The notes: generated by a model not told the origin, from the sequence alone. A stretch of 64,000 nt of DNA from Brevundimonas pondensis (GCF_017487345.1 NZ_CP062006.1:3276501-3340500), one strand, 5' to 3'; positions 24,297-33,593 are shown, numbered from the stretch's first letter. Made by a program: numbers and translations.

Positions 24297-25322
24297 TCAG
24301 AGCTTGAGCCCGTGCTCGACGGCCAGGGCCTCCAGCTTGACCATCGGACGCGGGCCCCAGTGAGCGATCACTTCCGAGGCGGCCAGCGAACCCAGGGCGC
24401 CGGCCTCGGCCAGCGACAGGCCGCGCGCCAGACCCAGCAGGACGCCGGCGGCGTACTGGTCGCCCGCGCCCGTGGTATCGACCACCTTGTCGACGGGGAA
24501 GGCGGCGACCTCGACCCGCTCGTCGCCGCGGAAGATGACCGAACCTGCGGCCCCGCGCGTCACGGCGGCAACCTCGACGATGCGGCCCAGGTGAGCGGCG
24601 GCGTGGTCGAAGTCCTCGGTCTCGAACAGGGCGTGCAGTTCGCCTTCGTTGGCCAGGACGATGTCGGCCGAGGCCTCGATGAAGGCCAGCAACTCGGCGC
24701 GCCAGCGATGGACGACGAAGCTGTCCGACAGGGTGATGGCGACCTTGCGGCCGGCCGCGTGGGCGGCGGCGGCGGCGGCCTCGAAGGCAGCGCGGGCCGG
24801 CGCCGGGTCGAACAGATAGCCTTCCAGATAGACGATCTCGCTGTCGCTGATCAGCCCGGCGTCGATATCGGCGGTCGTCAGCTGGTTGGCGGCGCCCAGG
24901 AAGGTGCACATGGTGCGCTGGCCGTCGGGGGTGACGTTGATCAGGCAGCGGCCGGTGCCGAAGCCCGAGCCCGCGCCGCCTTCCAGCACCGGGGTGTCGA
25001 AATGGACGTGGGCGGCGCGGATGTCGTGGCTGAAGACCTCGCCCAGGGTGTCTTTCGCCACCTTGCCGATATAGGCCGCGCGACCGCCGAACGAGCCGAC
25101 GCCCGCCACGGTGTTGCCGGCCGACCCGCCCGAGGCCTCGACCCCCGCCGCCATGGCGTCATAGAGGGCCGCGCTCTGGGCCTCGTCCACCAGCTGCATC
25201 GAGCCGGGCGTCAGGCCCTGGGCCTCAAGGAAGGCGGGCTCGCACGGGCTCAGCACATCGACGATGGCGTTGCCGACGGCGCAGACGTCGAAGCGGGCGG
25301 TGGAGATGGCGTTCTGGGTCAT
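24297..25322 (-). CDS. Adenosine kinase-like PfkB family kinase
   Basis: The 341-residue ribokinase-fold enzyme has N-terminal CAVGNAIVDVLSP, the substrate-side SGGSAGNTVAGVGSFGG, and the C-terminal anion-hole motif DTTGAGDQYAAGVLLG with the catalytic Asp. Its architecture fits alphaproteobacterial adenosine kinase-like proteins (ATP + adenosine to AMP). Other nucleoside or sugar substrates remain possible. ATG 25322 is used; the frame is open further upstream. It is divergent from the ATP-grasp gene. Confidence 0.82.
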   Translation of the reverse strand: MTQNAISTARFDVCAVGNAIVDVLSPCEPAFLEAQGLTPGSMQLVDEAQSAALYDAMAAGVEASGGSAGNTVAGVGSFGGRAAYIGKVAKDTLGEVFSHDIRAAHVHFDTPVLEGGAGSGFGTGRCLINVTPDGQRTMCTFLGAANQLTTADIDAGLISDSEIVYLEGYLFDPAPARAAFEAAAAAAHAAGRKVAITLSDSFVVHRWRAELLAFIEASADIVLANEGELHALFETEDFDHAAAHLGRIVEVAAVTRGAAGSVIFRGDERVEVAAFPVDKVVDTTGAGDQYAAGVLLGLARGLSLAEAGALGSLAASEVIAHWGPRPMVKLEALAVEHGLKL

Positions 25323-25419
25323 GCGCGCCCCATAGCGGGACACGGCGCGCGACGCCAGCACGAGGCTTTTCGTCGCCGCTGAAAACAGCCTATGCAGTTC
25401 CCGTCCGAGGAGTAGTCGC

Positions 25420-26310
25420 ATGACCGAAGTCGCCGTCCTGACCCCCGATCCCGCCGACCCGTCCTACGCCGGGCAATGGCCGGGCGTGCTGGACCGCCTG
25501 TCGGAAGCCCTGGCCACGGCGGGGATCAGGGCCCGGCCCACGCCCTGGACCGACCATGTGGAGAACGCCCACGGCCTGATGGACTATCCCCTGGTCCTGC
25601 CCCTGATCGTCTGGGGCTACCACCGCGACCATGACCGCTGGATGCAGGCCTGCGCGACCTGGCTTGAGGCCGACGCCCCCCTGGCCAATCCCGCCGAGGT
25701 CCTGCGCTGGAACTCGGACAAACGCTACCTGGCCCGGCTGGCGGAAAAGGGCGTGGCCATCCCCCCGACCATCTGGACCGACCACGCCAGCCCCGCCGTG
25801 GTCGAGGCCGCCTTTGCTGCGACGGGCGCCGAGCAGTTGATCGTCAAGCCGACCGTGTCCGGCGGCGCCTGGCGCACGCTCAAGGTCGCGGCCGGCGACC
25901 TGCTGGAACAGGTGCTGGCCGACGCGCCGGTCGGCGGCGCCATGATCCAGCCCTTCCTGCCGACCATCGCCACGCAAGGTGAAACCTCCCTGCTCTTCTT
26001 CGGCGGCGAACTGAGCCACGTCGTCAACAAGCGCCCGGCCCACGCCGACGAGTTCCGCATCCAGGTCCAGTACGGCGGCCAGTACCAGCGGCTGGATCAA
26101 GCCCCCGAGGGCGCGCTCGACCTGGCCGAACGGACGCTGGCCGCCATCGACGAGCCCCTTCTCTATGCCCGCATCGACATGGTCCCCGACACCGACGGCC
26201 AATGGCTGCTGATGGAGGCCGAACTGATCGAGCCCGACTTCTACCTCGGCGCCGCCCCCGAAGCCGGCGCCCGTTTCGGGCGGGCGGTGGCCGGGCGGCT
26301 GGGCCTGTAG
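25420..26310 (+). CDS. ATP-grasp domain protein of unknown substrate
   Basis: The 296-residue protein has ATP-grasp features: WNSDKRYLARLAEKGV, the ATP-lysine region LIVKPTVSGGAWRT, GGAMIQPFLPTI, LLFFGGELSHVVNK and the metal-binding end LLMEAELIEPDFYL. It resembles the RimK/glutathione synthetase group and the O-ureido-serine cyclo-ligase type. Such enzymes join a carboxylate to an amine or close a ring. No partner gene identifies the substrate. CGAGGAG precedes ATG 25420. Confidence 0.8.
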   Translation: MTEVAVLTPDPADPSYAGQWPGVLDRLSEALATAGIRARPTPWTDHVENAHGLMDYPLVLPLIVWGYHRDHDRWMQACATWLEADAPLANPAEVLRWNSDKRYLARLAEKGVAIPPTIWTDHASPAVVEAAFAATGAEQLIVKPTVSGGAWRTLKVAAGDLLEQVLADAPVGGAMIQPFLPTIATQGETSLLFFGGELSHVVNKRPAHADEFRIQVQYGGQYQRLDQAPEGALDLAERTLAAIDEPLLYARIDMVPDTDGQWLLMEAELIEPDFYLGAAPEAGARFGRAVAGRLGL

Positions 26311-26321
26311 CGCCTCTTCAC

Positions 26322-26375
26322 TTCCGTCATCCTCCGGCAAGCGGCGCAGCCGCGCAGACCGGGGGATGACGGAAG
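26322..26375. repeat. Palindromic repeat between convergent genes
   Basis: The outer arms CTTCCGTCATCCTCC-type and GGGGGATGACGGAAG are complementary over about 12 bp. A smaller inner palindrome GCGGCGCAGCCGC lies between them. It sits between the ends of the ATP-grasp gene and nth and is related to the unit at 17426-17460. It may act as a bidirectional terminator. Confidence 0.7.
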
Positions 26376-26382
26376 AAAGAAC

Positions 26383-27138
26383 TCAAACCCCCACGAAACT
26401 CGCTCGCGACGGACACAGGTCCGCGATCACGCAAGCCCCGCACTTGGGCCGCTGCGCCAGGCAGGTGTAGCGGCCGTGCAGGATCAGCCAGTGGTGCGCC
26501 TTGGGCAGCCAGGCCTCGGGCACGACCTTGTGCAGCTGCGTCTCCACCTTGTCCGGCGTGGCGGCGTTGGCCAAACCCAGCCGGTGCGAGACGCGGAACA
26601 CATGGGTGTCCACCGCGATGGCCGGCTCGATCCCCAGTTCGTTCAGCACCACGCTGGCGGTCTTGCGCCCCACGCCTGGCAGGGCCTGAAGATCAGCCCG
26701 GTTCAGGGGCACTTCCCCGCCGTGCTGCTCGACCAGCATCCGCGCGGCGGCGATGACATTCCTCGCCTTGGTGCGATAGAGGCCGATGGAGGCGATCAGC
26801 GGGATCAGCCCCTCTTCACCCAGGGCCAGCATCTTCTGCGGCGTGTCGGCGATCGCGAACAGGGCCTTGGTCGCCTTGTTGACCCCCACGTCGGTCGCCT
26901 GAGCCGACAGGGCGACCGCCACCACCAGGGTATAGGGATTGACGAAGTCCAGCTCGGTCTTCGGGTCGGGCATGACCCCGGACAGGCGGACGAAGATTTC
27001 CTCGACCCGGTCCTCGTCGGGCGGCCAGCCGATCACGGCCCCGACCGGCGCCTTTTTCGGCGCGCGCGACCGCTTGCCCTTGGGTGCAGGCAGGGCGGCG
27101 CGGACAGCCTTGGACGGGGCGCGTGGGCGAACGGTCAT
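26383..27138 (-). CDS. nth: Endonuclease III
   Basis: This DNA glycosylase/AP lyase removes oxidised pyrimidines in base excision repair. The helix-hairpin-helix LQALPGVGRKTASVVL contains the catalytic Lys, and the catalytic Asp is in AVDTHVFRVSHRLGL. The C-terminal 4Fe-4S site is Cys-x6-Cys-x2-Cys-x5-Cys, visible as CLAQRPKCGACVIADLC. A basic N-terminal extension of about 35 residues (RAPSKAVRAALPAPKGKRSR) precedes the core. It is a single gene divergent from emrA. Confidence 0.95.
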   Translation of the reverse strand: MTVRPRAPSKAVRAALPAPKGKRSRAPKKAPVGAVIGWPPDEDRVEEIFVRLSGVMPDPKTELDFVNPYTLVVAVALSAQATDVGVNKATKALFAIADTPQKMLALGEEGLIPLIASIGLYRTKARNVIAAARMLVEQHGGEVPLNRADLQALPGVGRKTASVVLNELGIEPAIAVDTHVFRVSHRLGLANAATPDKVETQLHKVVPEAWLPKAHHWLILHGRYTCLAQRPKCGACVIADLCPSRASFVGV

Positions 27139-27219
27139 GTCCTCGCTTCGCCTTCCCCGTGCGCGGCGTCAACCGGGCGGAATCGACACAGTGCGACGAA
27201 TTCGCGCAGGCGCCTCTTG

Positions 27220-27245
27220 TATTTTAGACGGCTCCGTCCATTTTA
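27220..27245. promoter_or_regulatory. Candidate TetR-type operator upstream of emrA-emrB-tetR
   Basis: The inverted repeat GACGG-CT-CCGTC lies in an AT-rich flank (TATTTTA on the left, CATTTTA on the right), 31 bases before the emrA ATG. Size and symmetry suit a TetR-family dimer. The third gene of the operon encodes such a regulator, so autoregulation is inferred. Confidence 0.5.
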
Positions 27246-27275
27246 CCCGCCGAAATCGAAGCGAGCTGTCTCCCC

Positions 27276-28388
27276 ATGGCCCTCCCCGCCAATCTGAAGA
27301 AACGCCTGCCCCTGATCGTCGGCGGCGTCGTCGGCCTCGCCCTGATCGCCGGCGGCGTGGTCTGGTGGCAGGGCAAGCAGCGCTGGGAGGCGACCGACAA
27401 CGCCTTCGTCCAGGCCGACACCGTAGCTGTCAGTCCCCGTATCAACGGCGAGGTGATCGAAGTCCTGGTCAAGGACAACCAGCGCGTCGAGGCCGGGCAG
27501 ATCCTGGCCCGACTGGACGACGCCGACGCCCGGACCGCCCTGGCCCAGGCTCAGGCCAATCTGGCCGCCCTGACCGCCGCCGTGGCCAATGTCGACGCCC
27601 GCGCCGAGCAGGAACAGGCCAATATCGCCGCCCGCGCCGCCGCCGTGACCCAGGCCCAGGCCCAGGCCGGCCTCGCCCGCGCCGAAGTCGATCGCTACGG
27701 CAAGCTGGCCGCCGAGGGCTGGGTGTCGCAGCAACGCATCGAGACCCAGCGCGCCACGGCCGAAACCGCCCGCGCCTCGGTCGCCCAGGCCCAGGCCGCC
27801 CTGACCGCCGAGCAACGCACGGCCGCCGTCCTCGGCTCGACCCGCAGCCAGAGCGTCGCCGCCGTCGAGCAGGCCAAAGCCCTGGTCGATCAGGCCCAGC
27901 TGACCCTGGACCGCACCGTCATCCGCGCGCCCGTCGCCGGGGTCGTCGGCGCCCGCGGCGTCCGCGTCGGCCAGGTGGTTCAGGCCGGCGGACAGATGAT
28001 GTCCATCGTGCCCCTGCAGGACACCTATGTGGTCGCCAACTTCAAGGAGACCCAGGTCGGCCGGATGCGTCTGGGCCAGACCGTCGAAATCAAGGCCGAC
28101 GCCTTCCCCGGTCAGGCCCTGGAAGGCCGCATCGACAGCTTCGCCCCGGCCACGGGCTCGGAGTTCGCCCTGATCCCCGTCGAGAACGCCACCGGCAACT
28201 TCACCAAGATCACCCAGCGCGTTCCCGTCCGCATCGTCGTCGAGCGTCGCGCCTCGGGCGAGCCCGTCGCCCTGCGTCCCGGCCTGTCGGTCGAGGTCAA
28301 GGTGGACCTGAAGAGCCAGGGCGGCGCCGCCTTCGCCGACGCCCATCTGGGCGCGGTCCAGGCGGCCTCGCTGGACACGGCCCGGTGA
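27276..28388 (+). CDS. HlyD/EmrA family efflux adaptor
   Basis: The 370-residue periplasmic adaptor of an EmrAB-type pump has an N-terminal membrane anchor (LPLIVGGVVGLALIAGGVVW), the biotinyl-lipoyl motif EVLVKDNQRVEAGQILARLD and a long Ala/Gln-rich coiled-coil hairpin (about residues 85-195). The second lipoyl half is TVIRAPVAGVVGARGVRVGQ and a beta-barrel part begins YVVANFKETQ. Its stop overlaps the GTG start of the MFS gene. Confidence 0.92.
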   Translation: MALPANLKKRLPLIVGGVVGLALIAGGVVWWQGKQRWEATDNAFVQADTVAVSPRINGEVIEVLVKDNQRVEAGQILARLDDADARTALAQAQANLAALTAAVANVDARAEQEQANIAARAAAVTQAQAQAGLARAEVDRYGKLAAEGWVSQQRIETQRATAETARASVAQAQAALTAEQRTAAVLGSTRSQSVAAVEQAKALVDQAQLTLDRTVIRAPVAGVVGARGVRVGQVVQAGGQMMSIVPLQDTYVVANFKETQVGRMRLGQTVEIKADAFPGQALEGRIDSFAPATGSEFALIPVENATGNFTKITQRVPVRIVVERRASGEPVALRPGLSVEVKVDLKSQGGAAFADAHLGAVQAASLDTAR

Positions 28389-29968
28389 CCGACGCCGTCG
28401 CTCCGGCGAGCTCCCCGGAGGCCAGGCCCGAGATCAACTGGACCGTCCTTCTGCTCGGCTTCGCCGGCATGGTCATCGGCCAGTTCATGGCCATTCTGGA
28501 CATCCAGATCGTCGCCGCCTCCCTGCCCCAGATCCAGGCCGGGGTCGGCGCCTCGGCCGATGAGATCAGCTGGATCCAGACCGCCTATCTGATCCCCGAG
28601 GTCGTGATGATCCCCCTGTCGGGATACCTGTCGCGCCTGTGGGGCACGCAGAAGGTCTTCCTCATCTCCTGTACCGGCTTTCTGGTGATGAGCGTGGCCG
28701 TGGGCCTGTCGTCGTCCATCGAGATGATGATCTTCTTCCGCGCGCTGCAGGGCTTCGTCGGCGGGGCCATGATCCCCACCGTCTTCGCCGTGGCCTTCAC
28801 CGCCTTCCCGCCCGAGAAACGCGTCACCGCCAGCGTCATCATGGGCCTGATCGTGACCCTGGCCCCCACGGTCGGCCCTACGCTCGGCGGTCACCTGACG
28901 GAATGGCTCAGCTGGCGCTGGCTCTTCTTCATCAACGTCTTCCCCGGCATGGTGGTCCTCTTCCTGGTCGGGCGTTACGCCCATTTCGACAAGGGGGACC
29001 CCAGCCTGGCCAAGGGTTTCGACTGGTGGGGCCTGATGCTGATGGCCGCCTTCCTGATGAGCCTGCAGTTCGTGCTCGAGGAAGGCGCCAAGGAAGACTG
29101 GTTCGCCGACGACATGATCCTGCTGCTCAGCGTCGTCGCCGCTGTCTGTGGTCCGGCCTTCATCTGGCGCTCGCTCAGCTACCGCAACCCGATCGTGGAA
29201 CTGCGCGCCTTCGGCAACCGCAACTTCGTGGTGGGGGTGCTGATGACCTTCATCGTCGGGGCGGCCCTGTTCGGCGGCACCTTCCTTCTGCCCCTCTTCC
29301 TCGGCCGGGTCCGGGACTATTCGGCGGCCGAGGTCGGCACCACCATGATCGTTTCGGGCCTGGCCATGTTTGCCATGGGGCCGATCGCCGGCCGGCTGGT
29401 GCGGGCGGTGGACGCGCGCATCCTGATGTTCGTCGGCTTCATGATGGCGGCCTGGGGCATGTGGGACGCCCACGCCGTCACGGCCGAATGGGGCTTCTGG
29501 CAGTTCGCCGGGGTCCAGGCCATGCGCGGCGCAGGCGTCATGATCGCCATGATCGCCTCGCAACAGGTGACCATGGCCACCCTGCCGCCGCACATGGTCA
29601 AGAACGCCTCCGGGCTGGTGAACCTGTCGCGCAATGTCGGCGGCGCCTTCGGCCTGGCGGTGCTCAACACCTCCCTGACCCAGAACACCGCCCTGCACAT
29701 GGTCGAACTGACCAACGCCATCGACCAGACCAACGCCGGGGTTCGCGGCCTGATCGCAGGCATGACCCAGAGGTTCGCCGCCTCCATCGACCCGCAGGCC
29801 TCGGCGATGAAGGCGGTCTACGGCATGCTGCAAAAGCAGGCGACGACCCTGGCCTTCGGTGACGCCTTCGCCCTTCTGGCGATCGGTTGCGCCTGCGCCG
29901 CCTTCCTGACCCTGCTGTCGCAACCGGCCAAGGCCGATCCGGCCGCTCCGCCTTCCGAGGTTCACTGA
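28385..29968 (+). CDS. DHA2 family MFS efflux transporter, EmrB/QacA type
   Basis: The 527-residue proton-driven multidrug exporter has 14 hydrophobic segments. Segment 1 holds the DHA2 motif FMAILDIQIVAASLPQI. Then come SWIQTAYLIPEVVMIPLSG, GYLSRLWGTQKV (motif A) and motif C LAPTVGPTLGGHL. It starts at GTG overlapping the emrA stop (GTGA). With EmrA it should form a pump across both membranes; an outer-membrane channel is not encoded here. Much longer frames in this region that begin inside nth are not used. Confidence 0.93.
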   Translation: MTDAVAPASSPEARPEINWTVLLLGFAGMVIGQFMAILDIQIVAASLPQIQAGVGASADEISWIQTAYLIPEVVMIPLSGYLSRLWGTQKVFLISCTGFLVMSVAVGLSSSIEMMIFFRALQGFVGGAMIPTVFAVAFTAFPPEKRVTASVIMGLIVTLAPTVGPTLGGHLTEWLSWRWLFFINVFPGMVVLFLVGRYAHFDKGDPSLAKGFDWWGLMLMAAFLMSLQFVLEEGAKEDWFADDMILLLSVVAAVCGPAFIWRSLSYRNPIVELRAFGNRNFVVGVLMTFIVGAALFGGTFLLPLFLGRVRDYSAAEVGTTMIVSGLAMFAMGPIAGRLVRAVDARILMFVGFMMAAWGMWDAHAVTAEWGFWQFAGVQAMRGAGVMIAMIASQQVTMATLPPHMVKNASGLVNLSRNVGGAFGLAVLNTSLTQNTALHMVELTNAIDQTNAGVRGLIAGMTQRFAASIDPQASAMKAVYGMLQKQATTLAFGDAFALLAIGCACAAFLTLLSQPAKADPAAPPSEVH

Positions 29969-30567
29969 TGCCCCGCGCGCCCGGTCAGGTCGACGAACTC
30001 AAGAGCGCGGCCATTCTTCAGGCCGCTTCCGACCTGTTCGTGGAAAAGGGCGCGGGCGCCTCGATGGCCGAGATCGCCCGCCGGGCCGGAGTGTCGAAAC
30101 AGACCCTCTACAACCGCTTTCCCACCAAGACCGACATCGGCCGGGCGCTGGCGGCCCAGCGCTCGGACGTGGTCACGGCGCCCCTGACGTCAGGCGCCGC
30201 GCCGGAAGACGTCCTGACCGCCATCGCCGAAACCCTGATCAGCAAGATCTGCCATGAGGGCAAGGGCGCCTCGCTGCGCGGCGTGGCCCTGATGTCGCCC
30301 GAGGCCCCCGAACTGTCCCGCGCCATCTATGACGCCGGTCCGGGTGAGAGCGTGCGCCGCATCGCCGCCTGGCTGACCGAGCAGGACCGTATGGGCCTGC
30401 TGTCCGTCCCCGATCCCCTGTCCGCCGCCGAGATGTTCGCCGGCATGACCCTGGGGCACGGCCACCTGCGTTCGGTCCTGGCCCTGCCCCATCCCCATCA
30501 GGACAACATTCCGGCGCGCGCGCGCGAAACCGCTCGCCGCTTCATGCGCGCCTTCGCGCCCGGCTAG
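29968..30567 (+). CDS. TetR family transcriptional regulator
   Basis: The 199-residue regulator has an N-terminal helix-turn-helix (SMAEIARRAGVSKQTLYNRF) and a C-terminal ligand domain of the AcrR/TetR_C type (LRGVALMSPEAPELSRAIYD). Its ATG shares one base with the stop of the MFS gene (TGATG), placing it as third gene of the efflux operon. It probably represses the operon through the inverted repeat at 27220-27245 and is released by a pump substrate; this is inference. Confidence 0.9.
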   Translation: MPRAPGQVDELKSAAILQAASDLFVEKGAGASMAEIARRAGVSKQTLYNRFPTKTDIGRALAAQRSDVVTAPLTSGAAPEDVLTAIAETLISKICHEGKGASLRGVALMSPEAPELSRAIYDAGPGESVRRIAAWLTEQDRMGLLSVPDPLSAAEMFAGMTLGHGHLRSVLALPHPHQDNIPARARETARRFMRAFAPG

Positions 30568-30642
30568 GCGCGTCGATGTTTGGCCCTTTGGCCGGATCGG
30601 CGTAAAGCGCCGGGGTCTGTCTGCCCCCTCGCGGAGTTCCCC

Positions 30643-31404
30643 ATGCTGATCCACCTGTCGTCCTGGCCCGAAATCGACGCGCGCCTGAAGGACGGCGCCG
30701 CCCTGTCCAAGACGGTCATCGTGCCGATCGGCTCAAACGAGCAGCACGGCCCGACCGGCCTGTTGGGCACAGACTGGCTCTGCCCGGAAATCATCGCCCA
30801 CGCCGCCGAGAAGGGCGACGAAAGCCTGATCATCGCCCCGACCTTCAACATCGGCATGGCCCAGCATCACCTGGCCTTCCCCGGCACCATCTCCTTGCGC
30901 CCCTCGACCTTCATGGCCGCCATCACCGACTGGGTGTCGTCCCTGGCCCGCCACGGCTTCGAGCGCATCTATTTCCTCAACGGCCATGGCGGCAACATCG
31001 CCACCATCGAGGCCACCTTCTCGGAAATCTACGCCGAGTGGTCCTTCGTCGAGGAACAGCCTCCGTTTGTGCTGAAGCTGCGTAACTGGTGGGACCTGCC
31101 CGGCGTGCACAAGCTGTGCGAGGAGATCTTCCCGGTCGGCCACGGCGCCCACGCCACCCCGTCCGAGATCGCCGTCACCCAGGCCGCCTATCCCGACCAT
31201 ATCAAGATCGCCGACTACAGCCCCAGGATCGCCCCTATGGGTCCGATCCGCGACGCGCTCGACTACCGTGCCCGCTTCCCCGACGGCCGCATCGGTTCGG
31301 ACCCGGCCCAGGCCAGCCCCGAGACCGGCCAGCGCATCATCGACGCCTCGATCCCGGCGCTGATCCAGGACGTCTCGGCCTTCGCCGCCGAAGTCCTGCC
31401 CTGA
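30643..31404 (+). CDS. Creatininase family protein
   Basis: The 253-residue metal amidohydrolase fold has the metal ligands in PIGSNEQHGPTGLLGTDW, NGHGGNIATIEAT and GHGAHATPSEIAVT. It starts MLIHLSSWPEIDARL. The family includes creatinine amidohydrolase, mycofactocin maturase MftE and riboflavin-pathway ArfB. No mycofactocin genes are nearby, so the substrate is open. Confidence 0.88.
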   Translation: MLIHLSSWPEIDARLKDGAALSKTVIVPIGSNEQHGPTGLLGTDWLCPEIIAHAAEKGDESLIIAPTFNIGMAQHHLAFPGTISLRPSTFMAAITDWVSSLARHGFERIYFLNGHGGNIATIEATFSEIYAEWSFVEEQPPFVLKLRNWWDLPGVHKLCEEIFPVGHGAHATPSEIAVTQAAYPDHIKIADYSPRIAPMGPIRDALDYRARFPDGRIGSDPAQASPETGQRIIDASIPALIQDVSAFAAEVLP

Positions 31405-31462
31405 GACTGAAACCGGGCCTGATCCGCTTGCCCGGCGAGCGGAACAGGCCCAGGCTCCCCGC

Positions 31463-31924
31463 ATGACCCCCATCGATCACGCCGCCCGCACCGCCCGCGC
31501 CGGACAGGAGACCGCCGAGGCCTCGGCCCAGGTCATCGCCCGTCGCCTGGCCATCATGGGCGAAGCCCTGGCCGATCCCCTGCGGGCCGATCATGCGGAA
31601 CTGGGCCGGATGGGGACGGAGAAGGTCGAGGCCTTGACGGCCTCGGCCGGAGCGGTCGCTTCGGGCGCCCTCGATCTGGCCGATCAGGGCCGCCGCATCG
31701 CCGACCGCGAGGGTCTGGAAGCCTCGGCCCACCTGGCGCGGCTGTCGAAAGCGGACAGTCTGGCCGGGGCGGCGGCGCTCCAGGCCGCCTGGGGCGTGGG
31801 CCTCTGGTCCCGCGCCCTGTCCGACAGCTGGAACCTGGGAAACACCATGCTGAAGCTGCAGGCCGAGGCCCTGTCGCCGATCCACGCCGCCGCCGTGGCC
31901 AACGCCAAACGTCTCAGGAAATAG
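31463..31924 (+). CDS. Phasin-like helical protein
   Basis: This 153-residue protein is Ala-rich and almost entirely predicted helix, with no signal peptide. It contains RAGQETAEASAQVIARRLAIM and VEALTASAGAVASGALDL, heptad-like patterns seen in phasins that coat polyhydroxyalkanoate granules. The central TrpGlyValGlyLeuTrp is unusual. Assignment rests on composition and length only; no PHA genes are close. Confidence 0.6.
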   Translation: MTPIDHAARTARAGQETAEASAQVIARRLAIMGEALADPLRADHAELGRMGTEKVEALTASAGAVASGALDLADQGRRIADREGLEASAHLARLSKADSLAGAAALQAAWGVGLWSRALSDSWNLGNTMLKLQAEALSPIHAAAVANAKRLRK

Positions 31925-32002
31925 CCTCGCTCGCGCGGCCGTGATGGAACGCCCGCTTCTGTCCGGGATTGCCCTGTCTCCACCTGAGCGAAGGAGCCCG
32001 GC

Positions 32003-32161
32003 ATGGCCGAGAAAGATCCCAAGACGCCCTACCCCGGCATGATGGGCGACGGGACCGAGGAACAGAACCTCAACCAGCCCGGCGATCCGTCCAAGCGGAT
32101 CACCGAGGAAGAGGTCGATGAGGCCTTCACCAAGGACCCGAAGATCGTCCCGAAGGAATAG
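32003..32161 (+). CDS. Small acidic protein of unknown function
   Basis: A 52-residue frame starts MAEKDPKTPYPGMMGDG and ends RITEEEVDEAFTKDPKIV-PKE. GAAGGAG lies six bases before the ATG, an excellent ribosome site. The protein is hydrophilic, with many Glu, Asp, Lys and Pro, and probably disordered. No domain is recognised. It ends 6 bases before the convergent Rieske gene end. Confidence 0.7.
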   Translation: MAEKDPKTPYPGMMGDGTEEQNLNQPGDPSKRITEEEVDEAFTKDPKIVPKE

Positions 32162-32167
32162 CCGTCT

Positions 32168-32554
32168 CTAAGCTGTGCGGATGATCCCGCCCCTGGCCTC
32201 CACGGGCCAGGGCGTCAGCTTGCCGCCCGCGCACGGCCCGCCGACGCAGGCGCCCGACAGCGGCTCGAACACCGCCCCGTGCCAGCCGCACATGATCAGC
32301 GATCCATCCGGCGTCAGATAGCGATCCAGCTCCATGGCGATGGGAAAGCCAGCGTGCGGGCAGCGATCGACCCAGCCGGCGACCACGCCGTCCTTCCTGA
32401 CCACGAAGCCGTGGAAGAAGGCTTCGCCGATCTGCAGCACGAAGCCGCGCGAGCCGGGGTCGGCGATGTCCGCCTCCGCACACAGAGGCACGTTGGGCGG
32501 CGTCTTCCAGACGCGCTTGCGCTCTTCCGGCGCAGCTTCAGCGGTATCGGCCAC
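32168..32554 (-). CDS. Rieske 2Fe-2S domain protein
   Basis: The 128-residue soluble Rieske ferredoxin-like protein has cluster ligands Cys65 and His67 in VDRCPHAGFP and Cys89 and His92 in IMCGWHGAVFEPLSG. It has no transmembrane helix or oxygenase domain, so it likely acts as an electron carrier. It starts at GTG, whose G is the last base of the gpsA stop (TAGTG), so translation is coupled to gpsA. Confidence 0.88.
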   Translation of the reverse strand: MADTAEAAPEERKRVWKTPPNVPLCAEADIADPGSRGFVLQIGEAFFHGFVVRKDGVVAGWVDRCPHAGFPIAMELDRYLTPDGSLIMCGWHGAVFEPLSGACVGGPCAGGKLTPWPVEARGGIIRTA

Positions 32555-33552
32555 TATTCGCGTTCGGGCTTGAGCGGCCGGGTCAGCAGGGCCTCGATGG
32601 CGGCGTCCACCGTGGTCTCGCCCGCCAGGACGGCGGCGACGGCCTCGCAGATCGGGGTCTCGACGCCCAGCTTGCGGGTCAGCTCGCGCACGGCGGGCGC
32701 ACTCTCATAGCCCTCGGCCACAGAACGCTTGCCGGCCAGGGCCTGCTCGACGCTCATGCCCTGACCCAGGGCCAGGCCCAGGCTCATGTTGCGCGACTGC
32801 GGGCTGGAGCAGGTCAGAACCAGATCGCCCAGACCGCACAGGCCGGCGACCGTCTCAGCCTTGCCGCCCAGGGCCTGAGCCACCCGGACGATCTCGGCGA
32901 AGCCGCGGGTGATGACGGCGGCGTGGGCGCTGCGGCCCAGTTCGCGACCCTCGACGATGCCGCAGGCGATGGCCAGAACGTTCTTCAAGGCCCCGCCCGT
33001 CTCGGCCCCGATGAGATCGTCGGCCAGGTAGGGACGGAAGACCGGCCCCGACAGGGCAGTGGCCAGGGCGACCGCCATGTCCTCGTCCTCACAGGCCACG
33101 GTCACCGCGCTGGGCAGGCCGCGCGCCACCTCGGCGGCGAAGCTGGGACCCGACAGGACGGCGGGGGTCGCCGACGGAATGGTCTCGGCCAGGACCTCGG
33201 TCATCAGCTTCAGCGAGCCGCGCTCAATGCCCTTGGCGCACAGGACGATGGGCAGGCCGGGCCGGGCGTAGGGGGCGAAAGCGGTCAGCGTCGCCCGCAT
33301 GTGCTGGGCCGGGGGCACCGCCAGGATCAGGTCGCAGTCGGCCAGATCGGCCAGGTCCGGGGTGACGTTGATCGCCGCGTCCAGCTCGATCCCCGGCAGG
33401 AAGGCGTCGTTCATCCGCCGGCTGCGGATGCTCTCGATCACCTCAGGCTCGCGCGCCTGCAGGACGACCGCGAGGCCCGCCGCCGCCGCGCTCTGCGCCA
33501 GGGCCGTACCCCATGCGCCGCCGCCAATCACACCTGCCGTATGAAATTCCAT
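32554..33552 (-). CDS. gpsA: Glycerol-3-phosphate dehydrogenase [NAD(P)+]
   Basis: This enzyme reduces dihydroxyacetone phosphate to sn-glycerol 3-phosphate for phospholipid synthesis. The 332-residue protein has the dinucleotide motif [27 protein letters not shown], the catalytic Lys region CAKGIERGS and the substrate site [13 protein letters not shown]. The ATG at 33552 gives the standard N-terminus. It lies 41 bases after tsaD and is coupled to the Rieske gene. Confidence 0.96.
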   Translation of the reverse strand: MEFHTAGVIGGGAWGTALAQSAAAAGLAVVLQAREPEVIESIRSRRMNDAFLPGIELDAAINVTPDLADLADCDLILAVPPAQHMRATLTAFAPYARPGLPIVLCAKGIERGSLKLMTEVLAETIPSATPAVLSGPSFAAEVARGLPSAVTVACEDEDMAVALATALSGPVFRPYLADDLIGAETGGALKNVLAIACGIVEGRELGRSAHAAVITRGFAEIVRVAQALGGKAETVAGLCGLGDLVLTCSSPQSRNMSLGLALGQGMSVEQALAGKRSVAEGYESAPAVRELTRKLGVETPICEAVAAVLAGETTVDAAIEALLTRPLKPERE

Positions 33553-33593
33553 GTCTTCTCCGGTCCCCCGACCACCGCCCGAACCCCGGCCGA

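Noticed and set aside
26939..28384. Open frame extending the MFS transporter upstream through emrA and nth
   Set aside because: The extension is Arg/Pro-rich shadow sequence. The transporter starts at the GTG that overlaps the emrA stop.
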